Below, in pieces: positions 43,777 to 55,496 of a stretch of 64,000 bases of DNA. How positions within the stretch are numbered: position 1 is the stretch's first letter; the number at the start of each line of letters is the position of its first letter. Both the position numbers and the translations under genes were made by a program. The notes under the pieces were generated by a model that saw only the letters and a list, made by a program, of their open reading frames with translations, searched no databases and was not told the origin of the DNA. The DNA is from Armillaria gallica (Eukaryota > Basidiomycota > Agaricomycetes > Agaricales > Physalacriaceae). The DNA lies in NCBI GenBank assembly GCA_037576215.1, contig JBANDB010000010.1, positions 744,001 through 808,000 of the forward strand. Direction: 5' to 3'.

Positions 43777-45953
43777 ATGCTACCGCGGTCACTTCGCCAG
43801 CTGAATGATGCAGTCAAGCTCCATGGCGACGATGAGAAGCACGAAAAAACCGATGCTTGGTGCAATCGAGACTTGGTGCCCATGCCGCCTAGTCGGCGTA
43901 CATGGGGGCTTGTGGAGTACTATGGCTACTGGTCACTGACTTCTCTGAACGTAAGCTTCTTCCTTTCTCTTGCATTCACTTAATCAACGTTCAACCACTA
44001 TGATTAGGTCTCAGCATGGCAAACCCCCAACACTTATCTTACGGCAGGACTATCAGTGGGCCAAGCAATGGGTGTGATTCTAATTTGCCGTTTCGTCATC
44101 GGATTTTTTTCCACTGCCATTGCTTGGTGTGGGCTTCGCTGGCATATTGGGTTTACGATTCAAAATCGGTACGGCATTCTAGATTTAGAACATATTCACG
44201 TAGCATCTGAAACCACTGCGGCAAGGTACTCGTGGGGCATGCGAGGAAGCTATGTACCGCTTTTACAGCGAGTGTTGCTCAACTTTATTTGGAACGCCAT
44301 TCAATGCTGGAACGGCGGTAAGCTGGTAAACGTCTGCATCACCGCGGTTATACCAAAGTTTGCGAACTTGCCAAATCGTATGCTGCACTTCTTTTCTGAC
44401 CAATCCAGTTGATTTACCAAGTTACGTCTGTAGACCTACCGGCTGACTTCCCGGCCACGGCACCTGAAATGGTTGGGTTCTTTGTCTTCTGGCTTTGCTC
44501 CTTGCCGTTCTTGTATCTGCCTCCCGAAAGATTTCGCCGGCCCTTCCAAATTACCTGCGTATACTGTGCAATTGGGATGATATGTATGCGTGCGTGATTA
44601 GGAGAAATATTCGTCCTCTGGTGACCGGGAGCTGACCCAAATAATTAGTGATATGGTCCTTGTCAGTAGCCAAAGGCGTGGGTCCATTATTCTATGCTTC
44701 CCAGACGACTAGTTCCTCCTCATGGTCCGCCTCATGGATCATCATGAGCTGCATCAACTCCGGCGTGGGTAGCACGGCTGCAGGTATGACCAACGGCTCA
44801 GACTTCTCTCGTTACAGCAAGTCGAGATGGGGTTACGTTTTGGGCTCGAACTCCAGTATATTCTTAACTGCCATTCTGGTCAGTTTTGTTGGTCTCATAG
44901 TTACATCTGCATGTCAGCAGATCTACGGCGAGATTTACTGGAACCCGCCTGATCTCCTCATGCGAATGATGGACTCCGGACAAGGAAGTAGCAAAGCAAG
45001 GGCTGGTGTATTCTTCCTCGCGCTTGGTTTTGCTTTGACGGTAAGCCTTACACCATAACGAGAATGGTTCGTCCTTTAACTGGAAGTTATTTGATGACAA
45101 CCAGTCTGGATTTGAGAACATTTGTGGTAATGCTGTGGCTGGAGGCGTGGATCTCTCAGGAGTGTTTCCTCGCTATATCAATATACGCCGAGGAGCTCTG
45201 ATTACCTTCGTTGCTGCGTGGATTTGCCAGCCATGGCAGCTTATCAACCGCGCCGACACGTTTCTCAGTGTCCTCTCTTCCTTCTCAGTTTTCCTTGCAC
45301 CAATAATGGGAATCAGTGAGTCCGCTTAAGTAAACACGAATGTTCTAGTCCTAACGTACTTATCTCCAGTGTGCTGCGACTACTACGTGCTCAGGAGAAT
45401 GCGGGTCAAGCTGAGGTATACCGTTTATCTTGATATGGACCGCTACGGTTATGTCACTAATTTTGGACGTGCAGCGACCTTTATGAGCTCCATGGTTCGT
45501 ACTATTATACGTGGGGTTTCAATCTCAGGACCATCCCCGTATGGATGGCCGGTTGGGCTCCAACAGTTGGTGGGCTGAGTTACGTTGCGAGCGGGGACGA
45601 AACTGGACCCAGAGCGTTGTACAAATTGTATTACTGCTCGTTCTTCGTTGGTGAGTACGGTACGATGGCTCGCTTCTCCAGTATGATCTCATCCGTTTTG
45701 TCACAAAGGCTTTGGTATTTCATTTATCCTATTCTACATCGTCAACACGATCTTCCCTCCAGGAAACGTGGGAGAGATCGACGAGGCCGATTACTTTGGG
45801 GCATTCACGCTGGCGGAGGCACTGAAACTGGGCATTGTTCCTCATGCGACGGGAAGCGTTGTTTCGGTCGTTGCATCCGTTGAGAAAGACAAGAATTTGG
45901 TCGCTGTGGGGGTGGATGAGGTCAAGTCTGATGTGCTCGACCATGCGGTTTAG
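43777..45953 (+). CDS. NCS1-family nucleobase/allantoin-type permease
   Basis: Plasma-membrane proton symporter of the nucleobase:cation symporter-1 family (Fur4/Dal4/Fui1 type), which imports uracil, allantoin, uridine or related compounds. The chosen start is ATG 43777; the cytosolic N-terminus carries WCNRDLVPMPPSRRTWG, the signature before TM1. TM1-2: TAGLSVGQAMGVILICRFVI; then NRYSWGMRGSYVPLLQRVLL, FIWNAIQCWNGGKLV (WxGIQ-type TM3), SLPFLYLPPERFRRPFQ, MIWSLSVAKGVGPLF, GSTAAGMTNGSDFSRYSKSR (conserved NxxDFSRY), FVGLIVTSACQQIYGEIYWN, and the TM9-10 block AGGVDLSGVFPRYINIRRGA. The tail reads IFPPGNVGEIDEADYFGAFT. About nine introns keep frame to TAG 45951; the apparent jump near 45490 is resolved by the acceptor at about 45473, giving DLYELHGSYYYTWGF. 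Substrate not assignable by eye. Confidence 0.9.
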
Positions 45954-46484
45954 AAAGTTTTCTAGATGTGATTTTTGCGAGTACTGTAACTGAGGTTCCA
46001 ACAAAACCTCCCTACCTACCTTCTTCACATATATGTAACGCCTGACAACGGTATGCATATACCAGCAACTTGAAACGCCCATTGAGCAATGAGAACTCGG
46101 AGACATCGCAACAGCATCGCTATTCCCGGATGACGAACGAAAAGCTGTCCGCATCATTGGAAGGGAGTTAGGTAAGTATGCAAGGTAACAAGCAGGAATG
46201 CGGCCATCCTCAACAGCAGCTGAGTATTTCTGGAGAAACCAAGGAGAAATACGGCGCGAACTGGCTGGGCCCAGGCCTGAGCGGGTAAGTGCCGCCCGCC
46301 GGGATTTTACCTTGAAACTCTTAAGGTTAGGGTTACACGTCCTGGACACGTCGTCGCTGGAACAGCCATGAACTCTATATTTAAATAACTACTGCCACTT
46401 CCACCTTCGCCGGTTTCCTTCTTCAAGGCATCCTCTCTTTTCTTTCACCGGAATCGTTATACCCGTGTTGTTATTTCCCATACC
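45954..46484. other. Intergenic stretch NCS1 permease / HUT1
   Basis: No gene supported; a 206-codon minus frame (46349-45729) runs antisense into the permease exon and has no family resemblance. It contains GGTTAGGGTTA at 46325-46335 and a TATA-like motif at 46376-46387. Confidence 0.5.
46376..46387 (+). promoter_or_regulatory. TATA-like element
   Basis: TATATTTAAATA 98 bases upstream of the HUT1 ATG; plausible core promoter. Confidence 0.4.
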
Positions 46485-47936
46485 ATGTCGTTCATGAGGT
46501 ATGTGCCAGAACCGGTGCACTTGAATGTATCTTATTGGCCAACTTAGGCTAGCCCTGTGTGTTGTCGGAGTATACTCTATGTTCCTGGTGAGCCTTGCCG
46601 GTTTGATTCTCTTCTTGCTCTGACACCTTTCTAGCTTTGGGCCATTGCTCAAGAGCGATGTAGGTGTCGTTGTCAACTTTTTCCGAATAATCCATGCTCA
46701 CTACCGTCTAGTATCTGTTCCGTTCAAATCAATAGAAGACGACTCGTCCGCCAAATTTCAGTCGGCAATCATCATCGGGACGTGTCAAAGCGCGTTGAGC
46801 TCTATATCTGCACTATTATACATTCTCCTTCGACGGAACCCTTCGCAAACTCTGTCGCAGAGCCTCGGCCTAGAACCGAAGAGTCAACCATCGTCGAACG
46901 GTAAAGCAGTTTCCAACGGCGATGCCCACAACAACAATAACGTTCACCGTAACGGAAGCATCCATCACAAAGAGTCGACGCGATTTTCTCGCAAGGCGCT
47001 CCTCGTCCGGTACCTTCAATGCTCTGCCTTCATCACCGCTGCAGCACCGTTCGGCTTCGCTGCTCTTTCTTACATCTCTTACCCCGCAATGGTGCTGGGG
47101 AAATCGTGCAAATTGGTTCCTGTCATGATCATGAACGTTGTATTATACCGCCGTCGTTTCGCTCCCCACAAATATCTTGTCGTGTTCATGGTCACGGCTG
47201 GAATCACCGTTTTCATGAGCATGGGCAAAGATCAGGGCAAGGGCAAACATAGATCTACTGCGCTGGAGGACGTCTCGCCGTATGCCAACATTATAGGAAT
47301 CACATACTTGCTCATCAATCTCGCTTTGGACGGTGCCGTCAACTCTACCCAGGATGAAATTTTTGCGAGGCACAAGGTCACAGGCCAGCAGATGATGTTT
47401 TGGATCAATGTTTTCTGCACCTTGATCACGACGTTTTTGTCGTTGCTCCCACTTCCTCACATCCCGGTGATTCATCCATCGGCTGGAGGCCAGAGTGAAC
47501 TTATGGAAGCACTAGCCTTTATTCGAGCGCACCCCTCCATCGTAACTCCCTTGGTTCAGTTCGCCCTTACTGGTGCTCTAGGCCAGCTATTCATTTTCGA
47601 AACACTTCAACACTTCGGATCTCTCACTCTTGTGTACGTTTTCCTCCAATCGTGTGGGCTAGCCTGACACTTATTTACATGAAAGAACGATTACATTAAC
47701 TCGAAAACTTTTCACGATGCTTTTGTCCGTTGTGGTGTATAAGCACAGTCTCACAGCTGGACAGTGGCTTGGCGCTGCCATAGTGTTCGCCGGAATATCT
47801 GTTGAAGCGTTTGTCAAACGTAAAGGTGTGTATTATATTTGTTGCATATTAACTTGACTTACTAAACTGCAAAACAGATATCCATGCTAAACGAGTGATT
47901 GAAGAGAAAGAAAAGCCCAGAATTAAGACTCTGTAG
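46485..47936 (+). CDS. HUT1: UDP-galactose transporter homologue Hut1 (SLC35B1/UAA family)
   Basis: ER multi-spanning nucleotide-sugar transporter of the UAA/SLC35B1 group; family members exchange UDP-sugars or ATP across the ER membrane. Tiny first exons: ATG 46485 MSFMR, then [20 protein letters not shown] and [12 protein letters not shown], matching the family N-terminus with QER. Then [20 protein letters not shown], a Ser/Asn/His-rich insert ([16 protein letters not shown]) typical of basidiomycetes, [40 protein letters not shown] (the GKSCK motif), [40 protein letters not shown]. An intron joins LTLV to [20 protein letters not shown], then [18 protein letters not shown] and a Lys-rich tail ending RIKTL at TAG 47934. 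All introns are in frame. About 400 residues with some ten membrane segments. Confidence 0.92.
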
Positions 47937-48178
47937 AAATATGCCAAAAATAGAGGAGCAACTTGGACTCGGAAGTACAGAGGGAGAATGATGGCGACAG
48001 AAGGATGACGGGGATGCGACGACTACGATATCTCCATTGCGTTTGGGTCATAGCTGTTATGGGCCGCACCGATGCTACCGTTATTATCGACTAGCGTTCG
48101 TTTGCGATCCATTCGGTCTTCGTCCCTATCATAATTGGGTCAGTTTGTACAGGTGTACGTTGATATCGGGAGAAGGAT

Positions 48179-49067
48179 TTACCCTGAATCATCACCGTCG
48201 TCGTCGTCCTCTCTCTTCCTTCGTGATACTCCATTATTTCGAGTGGGATAGGAGGACACCGCCTGATTTGCTCGGTAGATCGCCTCGTATTCCTGCATAA
48301 TATTAAATCGATGGTCAAATCACGCGTAGGACTCGCATACCTTGAGCTGGGTCAGGAACCCGCCGTTTGGAGAGATACAATAGCGTCGATTCTGTACCAT
48401 GTGAAGGGCATCCTCCCATGAAAGTTGATAGTGTTGCATCACAAACATTACTACGAAAGCGGGGGAGATGCTAATGCCACCTATTAAATAGATTAGACCA
48501 ATAGTGAGTTCCCTGCAGAATACACACCATTGCAATGGACCAGCACCTTTCCTCCTCTGGCGATCGCATCATCGATGAATTGCTTAGCTCTGAGAAATGT
48601 GAGGGAATGTCGAGAGGAACAAAGACTGAACGTACCGAGGAAAGAGGCGTATCAGATTCTGCTCCTCGCTGTCTTCAACGTCCAGCACAATGTATTGAAA
48701 GTGATCCGGAAAACGCGGCTTGACAGAGAACGATTCCTTCACGTCGCGTATGCATACACTTGGAGGTGAAAGTACGATTCATCAGCTAAACATCTGCAGA
48801 GACACTGGGCCAGGACAAGCACATTACATGTGTGTTATTTGCAGCGCCTTGAGAGTATCGAAAGATTTAGAAACGACAAAGGGGCCTAGCAAGAGACCTG
48901 GAAGGATTTCCTGGCATTCACGCCGCATCTCATACCTGGGAAAGGACGGTTAATGAGGCCAGTTGCTGCGGCGAAAGGGCGTACCTCCACTCGACGTCGG
49001 CAGGGCCCTGGATAACGTTGCGAAGCTGCTCCTCTGACAGAGGTCGGTTCGAGTAGTCCATGTCCAT
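48179..49067 (-). CDS. STYX-like dual-specificity-phosphatase-fold protein lacking the catalytic Arg
   Basis: Protein of the STYX group of the DSP family; animal STYX is a pseudophosphatase that binds phospho-ERK and F-box proteins. ATG 49067 (MDMDYSNRPLSEEQLRNVIQ) leads to YALSPQQLASL, YEMRRECQEILPGLLLGPF, DTLKALQITHM, PRFPDHFQYIVLDVEDSEEQ and AKQFIDDAIARGGKVLVHC. Across an intron comes NGGISISPAFVVMFVMQ, SWEDALHMVQNRRYCISPN, GGFLTQLK, EYEAIYRAN and an acidic tail with DDDDGDDSG before TAA 48179. The active-site loop HCxxGxxR reads HCNGGISIS: the nucleophilic Cys is kept but the phosphate-binding Arg is Ile. The general-acid Asp region has VLDVEDSE. Thus probably a phosphate-binding or adaptor protein rather than an enzyme. 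Its start is 110 bases from the ZNG1 start. Confidence 0.87.
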
Positions 49068-49177
49068 AGTGAGGGTAAGAGAGAGCTTGGCGGTAAGCAG
49101 AGGAAGGACCCTGACCCACTCGGGACGCGTTGTGACTTTTATTACAAACACAAGACTTCTTTGTTCTGACCCCCATC

Positions 49178-50586
49178 ATGGACCTCGACGACGAGATACC
49201 GTACGGCCCTTCTCCCTTCTGCGGCCCAGCTTGTCTTTACATTCGTTTCTAGGACGCTCGTTGAGCACACTAACGACAGGGTGCCGCTGACCATTATCTG
49301 TGGATTTCTAGGCGCAGGAAAATCGACGTTGCTCAAGTGTGTACCCGAAATTACTCCTCAATTGTCTGCCACCCTGACAGACGGATAGGCGGATCTTGAC
49401 CGAACGGCATGGATATCGTATCGCTGTCATTATGAATGAATTTGGAGATACCGCTGTAAGTCGCTTCGTGTTGGCTGTCCACCTTTCGACTTGAACTGAG
49501 GAATAGGATATTGAAGGTCGGCAATACATGAAAACACAACTGCATTATGCTCAGACATCTTCTAGCAAAAACTATCAACGTGTCCTCTCCCGACGACCCC
49601 ACTGCCGAAGCCTCCGAAGAATTCCTCGAGCTGGCAAATGGTTGCCTCTGTTGTAGCATCAAAGACGTAGGCATCGCAGCCATCGAGAAGCTGATGCAGC
49701 GTAAAGGTGCCTTTGACTACATATTGCTGGAAACGACTGGGCTAGCCGATCCTGGTCCGATTGCGTCTATGTTTTGGCAAAATGAGGAATTTTCTATGGG
49801 AGTGGGCAAAGATATTGTGCTTGATGGCGTTGTATGCGTGGTGGATGCTTGCTTTGGTCAGAAGGTAGGTCTCCCTGACATTCCGAGGTCTAAAATCTTA
49901 TTTATTTTCATAGCAAATGGAGGAAGACACTGCTGATGACCAAGTGGGGGAAAGTATACGGTGCGTCGGCTGAGTTATCTGAGGTGCTTTTTATCTTAAT
50001 ATTTCGCAGGCAAATTGCAGGGTCCGATGTCATTCTTCTCAATAAAATTGACTTGGTCGAGCCTACCGAAGCCGCACGCGTCGAATCCACTGTACGCCGA
50101 ATCAACCCAGCGGCACCTTTGCATAAAACCGTGCGAGGCCAAGTTGACATCGGGAGCATCGTGAACATCGAGGCGTATTCTACTCGTCCCAAGTTTCCTG
50201 TACATCATCATGATCACAGTGTCGACCATGACCATCATTCCGAGCAAAACCACTACGAACTCCGCGGAATTTCGAGTGTGCAGGTGACTTGCCTCGCACT
50301 CAGTCAGGAGAAATTGGATAAATTGGATGCCTGGATTCGCTCGGTGCTGTGGGAGAATCAACTCCCAGAAGGGACTCAGTCTTCAGATCTTCAAATTTTG
50401 CGTTGCAAAGGACTTGTCGTGACTGATACTGGGGATCAGTATGTGTTACAGGGTGTTCGGAGTATGTACGATATGTCGCGGGTTGAGGAAGAAGTCGTCG
50501 GGGTTCCTGAGCAAGGGAAGCTTGTCTTCATTGGGAAAGGATTGGATTCCGTCGTTAGAAAGAGCCTTGAAGACATCGTAAATTGA
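49178..50586 (+). CDS. ZNG1: Zinc-regulated GTPase metalloprotein activator Zng1 (CobW/COG0523)
   Basis: G3E-family GTPase metallochaperone. Zng1 delivers zinc to methionine aminopeptidase 1, docking through a short N-terminal CPELVP-type motif. ATG 49178 gives MDLDDEIP and, after an intron, [18 protein letters not shown], so EIPTLVE stands where the docking motif should be. GTPase motifs: [12 protein letters not shown] (P-loop), [29 protein letters not shown] (the CxCC zinc site), [33 protein letters not shown] (NKxD). A His-rich loop ([20 protein letters not shown]) follows, then the CobW C-terminal domain: [56 protein letters not shown] at 50584. Six exons with no frame conflict. Zinc delivery is family knowledge; the motifs are seen. 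Confidence 0.93.
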
Positions 50587-50659
50587 CGAACTTGTAATTT
50601 TTGGTAATGCAGTAATACACAGCCACATCCGAGTCATTTACATCTTTGTTCCTTCCGTC

Positions 50660-53600
50660 ATGGAGGCTCCGGATCCTCAAAATGTTCGTATTATCACGAC
50701 ACTGGGACATGTCGACCATGGAAAGACGACTCTCATGGATTATCTTTTGGCGGCAAACAACATTATTTCTTCACGGATGGCCGGAAAGATGCGGTACTTG
50801 GACAGCCGAGAGGATGAGCAAGAGCGAGGAATCACGATGGAGAGCAGCGCTGTCTCCCTTAAATTTCAAGTCATGGAACGAAACGAAAGCGGAGGTACGC
50901 CTCTATGCCTGTATATTCGTAAAATATGTGACAGACGTGCTCAGAAAGAATACCACTATCCTACATCATAAATATGGTCGATACTCCTGGTCACGTCGAT
51001 TTTTCTGGCGAGGTATCCACCGCATCTCGCCTTTGTGATGGCGCGCTTATCTTGGTCGACGTCGTAGAGGGCGTGTGCACACAGGTATGTGATTTCTTCA
51101 TCTATACCAAGTCCATAAACTAAAGGCGGGCAGACTATTTCAGTGCTCAGGCAAGCATACAAGGACGGACTCAAGCCTGTGTTGATAATCAATAAGCTTG
51201 ACCGTTTGATAACAGAGCTACAGCTAGCACCGGTGGAAGCCTACCACCATCTCGCCCGGCTAATTGAGCAGGTCAATGCCGTCATGGGCGACTTTTTCGC
51301 TGGAGAGAGGATGGAGGACGATCTTCGTTGGCGGGAGGAGCGAGAGCGTAGGTTGGCAGAAAAGAAAGAGACGCACGTTGATGAGACTGAAGCCACCATG
51401 AACGCCGACGACGAATTCCAGGAGAAAGATGACGAGGATATTTATTTTGCGCCGGAGAAGGGGAACGTCGTCTTCGCATCTGCGATTGATGGATGGGGCT
51501 TTCGTGTCGGGAAATTCGCTCAGTTGTACGCGGTGAAGCTCGGTATGAAGGAAGCCAATCTTCGCAGGGTGCTGTGGGGAGATTTTTTCTTGGATCCGAA
51601 GACGAAGAAAGTCATCAGTTACAAGCATCTCCGTGGGCGAGCTCTAAAGCCTTTATTCGTGCAGTTCGTGTTGGAAAATATTTGGGCAGTATATGACGCT
51701 GTCGTTCTCAACCCGTACGTATGTTCTGACGAAGAACGATATGATGCGCTGATCGAGTCATATAGGAATATGGAAAAGGTGACGAAGATTACTTCTGCCC
51801 TCAATTTGAAGATTCCTCCTCGCGATTTGAAGTCGAAAGATTCTCGACATCTTCTATCGCTCATTTTCTCTCAATGGCTCTCTTTGTCTACATGCATCAT
51901 ACAGACGGTGATTGATGTCGTCCCAGCCCCACCAGTCGCTCAAGCTACTCGAATACCAAAAATGCTCTACCCAGATCTTCCCGAGTCGCCTCTTCAGCCA
52001 AAGAATAAGCTTGAAGAAAACCTGTATACCGCCGACTACAGTCCGGATGCATACGTTTGTGCATTCGTCAGCAAGATGTTTGCAGTATCCGAGAAGGACC
52101 TACCCGAGAACCAAAAGAAAGCCATGACCGCCGAGGAGATGAGGGTCAGAGCCCGCGAGGCTCGAGATGCCCGACAAGCAGAAAGCGGCGCAGAAGTGGC
52201 GCCGTCCGGTGTTGATCTTTCTCCTAGGACTGAAGATGCCAACACCGAAGAGCCAAAACAAGATTCAGAGATCATACTGGGTTTCGCGCGTCTGTATTCT
52301 GGCACCATCAAGACCGGCGCCACGGTCTACTGTGCACTTCCGAAGTATAACGCCTCATTGCCCTCCACACACCCGCATAACGTCAAATATCTCAAGACGG
52401 CGACTGTACAGAGCCTCTACGTGATGATGGGCAAGGAATTGACTGCTGTGAGCTCCGTTCGGGCAGGAAACATGTTTGCTGTCAGAGGTCTTGAAGGGAT
52501 TGTGTGGAGAAGCGCCACTCTATGCGCACCTGGTAGAAATGGTCTCGAGAATACTGCAGCGCTGGAAGATTTCATGATCAATCTCGGACGCGTTGATCGT
52601 TCTGTGAGCATGAAAAAATTGTTCGTTACGCGACATACTGATGGGAACACCAGGTACCACCTATTGTTCGAGTCGCGGTAGAATCCCTTCTCCCTGCGGA
52701 TATGCCGAAGGTTATCAGCGGTTTGAAATTACTTGTGCAGTCGGACCCGTCTGTAGAGTCCTTCCAGCAACAGACGGGTGAGCATGTTATTGTTGGAGCG
52801 GGCGAATTGCATTTAGAGGTGAGAGAGCATGAGGTCTGTGTTGTGGCTTTGGGTTAACACATGGTCATGCAGAGATGTTTGAAGGATCTACGTGAACGAT
52901 TTGCGAAGGTAGAAATCCAGGCGTCCAAACCCATCGTTCCTTTTCGCGAGACAGCAGTCAAAGGACAAGGTAGGTACATGTCATAATTGTCAATCTTGTT
53001 TTGACCAAATGCTCACAAGATATGCCTCCGCCAAAAACGCCGGGCAGCCCACGCGGTACAATGAAAGGTGCTAGTTCACAAGGTATCGCGACATTTTCCA
53101 TCCGCGCGTGTCCTCTTCCCAAGGCGATCCTGGAGTTCATTCTGGATAATCTTCTCATCTTGAAGATCTTGGAACGGGATCGTCGGTCTGGGGATTCTGC
53201 GTCAAGTTCAGAGCAGTTCGACCAGGATTCTGTAGACGTGAATGGGGAGATCTTCAGGAAACCTACTGTAAAAGCAGAGCAATTTTGGCCCGCCTTGAAT
53301 GACGTACTCGGGAAGGTTGGCGGGGAATGGGGGGATGTCTTGGATCGGATATGGACGTTTGGTCCTCAGCGAGCAGGCGCTTGCATACTGATTGATGCGA
53401 GGAAGACGGGATCAGTGCGATCGTACGTTCACCTCCCGTGTGTGATGGTGACTAGGTTTCACGATTGGTTGGTATAGACTCAAACAGCGTTTCGAGAGAT
53501 CGACAACAGGCGCAGCTGATGTTGATGATGACAAGACTCTCTATGACTTCGATGATTGCATTGAAACTGGGTTTCAATTGGCGACTTTCCAAGGTCCTCT

Positions 53601-54400
53601 CTGTGCGGAGCCGGTCGAAGGGATGGCCTTTTTCTTGGAGGACCTGGCCATCGACAGGGAAGGGCTTAATAAAGAGATCGGTATGTTGGCCTGAACAAAT
53701 GATGAATGTATGGTACTAAAGAAACGCAGAACAAAACCGATTAGCACAGGTAACGGGCTCAATGATAACATCTGTCAGAGATGCATGCAGGAATGGTCTT
53801 CTTGATTGGTCCCCTCGGCTGATGCTGGCTATGTATACATGTGACATACAAGCGTCCAGTAAGTGATGTCGATTCAATTTATATGTGATCCGACAGACCC
53901 ACTCTCTATTTTCTCACAGCCGATGTTTTGGGTAAAGTTTATGGCGTTGTTGCGAAGCGCCGGGGACGGATAGTGGCAGAAGAGATGCGAGAAGGTACAT
54001 CTTTCTTCACAGTCTCGGCATTGCTTCCTGTAGTGGAGAGCTTTGGTTTCGCGGACGGTGAGAATGGTGGCTCTAAGGCGCTTATCGAAATTAAATGCCG
54101 AACTAATAGATATACGAAAACGGACGTCCGGGGCGGCTAGCCCTCAGCTCATATTCAGCGGGTAAGCGATTCAGTCGAGCTTCCTTTTTTGTTCCCTGAC
54201 ATACATTCAGGTATGAAATGCTGGACCAGGACCCATTTTGGGTACCGACTACAGAGGAGGAACTGGAAGATTTGGGTGAAAAGGCCGATCGCGTGAATAT
54301 AGCCAAGGCTTACATGGATGCTGTCCGGGATCGCAAGGGTCTGTTTGTGGACCGGAAGATCGTCGAATTCGCAGAGAAACAGAGAACATTGAAGCGTTAG
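50660..54400 (+). CDS. EFL1: Elongation factor-like GTPase Efl1 (Ria1)
   Basis: Cytosolic EF-2-like GTPase that with Sdo1/SBDS removes Tif6/eIF6 from pre-60S ribosomes. ATG 50660 leads to [20 protein letters not shown] (P-loop), [17 protein letters not shown] (switch I), [52 protein letters not shown] (NKxD), the Efl1-specific acidic insertion (about 51350-51450), [56 protein letters not shown]. An intron at 52604-52653 joins to [20 protein letters not shown]; then [34 protein letters not shown], domain IV with [20 protein letters not shown], and domain V ending [19 protein letters not shown] and [12 protein letters not shown] at TAG 54398. About nine introns, all in frame. A decayed copy of its last two exons lies 600 bases downstream. 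Confidence 0.94.
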
Positions 54401-55004
54401 ATGCTCCTCTACAGATGGTTAGACTTTGGCGTTGAGTATACTTGTATTATCATCATATCGCATAACGCGTTTGTTGTAGAGCTGATCGCAGAGATGGTAT
54501 CCAGCGCGACTCAGTACGTGTACTGTTCGAAACGATAGTACAAAAACACGTTACTGTACGGTTCAGAAGCCAGTCGGTGATCAGATGAAATCAGATAAAC
54601 TCACGTTTCGTCACGTAGACGCGTAGCTAATTGTGCCGATCAGTAAAAGAGGACCGACAAAATTTGCTGAACCTTTCTACGCGTGGTCCCTTCATTTTTT
54701 TTTCAAGTGTTTCTTGGACATCTTTATTGACAGCCGCCCTCACAGATTGGCCATGAGGACTCGGGTTGAATTGACAGTGACTGGATGCAAACATCAATAC
54801 TTTGCTTTCAGTGTCATGCAACTCGTCTCCCGTAATGCCACAGCGTGGTCGATCTTCTGAATACAATGTCCGGGGAGCGTGGAAGGCATCCCTCTCAACT
54901 ATTTTTGTTACTTCCTGGTGATTTTTTGCTTCGCGGGTGGAGAGCTGATGGATCCTTTGACCTGTTGATGGCTCGATCAATATCTGGTGACAACGAACAA
55001 TAAC
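54401..55004. other. Intergenic stretch between EFL1 and its decayed 3' duplicate
   Basis: No gene. A 129-codon minus frame (55016-54627) has no family resemblance. I see no clear similarity of this stretch to EFL1 itself, so the duplicated unit seems to begin near 55005. Contains T-runs near 54690-54705. Confidence 0.5.
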
Positions 55005-55234
55005 TCGGGGCGGCAAGCCCTCAGCTCATATTCAGCGGAAAGCGGTTCAGTCGGGTTCCTTTTCAAACGCAGATCCAGGTATGAAATACTGGACCAGGGG
55101 TCCTAACTACAGAGGAGGACTAGATCAAGAAACATCGCGTAAATAATCTTGAAGTTCAAGACATTTATGTATGGATGCTCCTCGGACCGGACAATCGTTG
55201 AGTTTGCGGAGAAACAGAGGTCATTAGAGCGGTA
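55005..55234 (+). pseudogene. Decayed duplicate of the EFL1 3' end
   Basis: Partial, degenerate copy of the last part of EFL1 (54127-54400). The copy keeps long matches: CTCAGCTCATATTCAGCGG, AGGTATGAAATACTGGACCA, ACTACAGAGGAGGA and GAGAAACAGAGGTCATTAGA, in the same order as the parent, ending at a TAG at 55232 where the parent has its stop. The intron region between the two parental exons is present in shortened form, so the copy arose at DNA level, not through mRNA. It lacks about 50 bases of the last exon, and several indels and substitutions destroy the frame ([11 protein letters not shown] region mostly lost). No start or promoter; not expected to encode protein. Confidence 0.85.
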
Positions 55235-55496
55235 GAGATGTGGATGTACATGTACTAGTTTACAGATAATTAAATTCCGGCCCTTGGGTACTCCTGTACC
55301 TTCTGGAGGCTAGAATGCGACAATCCAGGGAAAAGCAAATTTTCATTCCGTCAGGGGAGCTTACATAATGGCCTAATCGGTGGTTGATGTGGTCTCGATA
55401 TTCAGTCTCACGTCCGTGCTAGCAGTTCCTTATTTGTCTCTTTTACGCCTAATAATCTCGTCGTCGGCTGCTCAGCCCTGGCAGTGGACCAGCTCA

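Noticed and set aside
45470..45560. Apparent frame change in the NCS1 permease
   Set aside because: Using the acceptor at about 45473 gives DLYELHGSYYYTWGFNLR in frame, the expected conserved block.
46325..46335. GGTTAGGGTTA as an interstitial telomere remnant
   Set aside because: Only one and a half TTAGGG units, in a promoter-like position 150 bases before HUT1; better seen as a possible telobox or chance.
52500..52690. Apparent frameshift in EFL1 after SATLCAPG
   Set aside because: An intron with donor GTGAGC at 52604 and acceptor at 52653 joins VDRS to [10 protein letters not shown] in frame.
54627..55016. 129-codon minus-strand frame downstream of EFL1
   Set aside because: Overlaps the start of the decayed EFL1 duplicate and resembles nothing; treated as chance.
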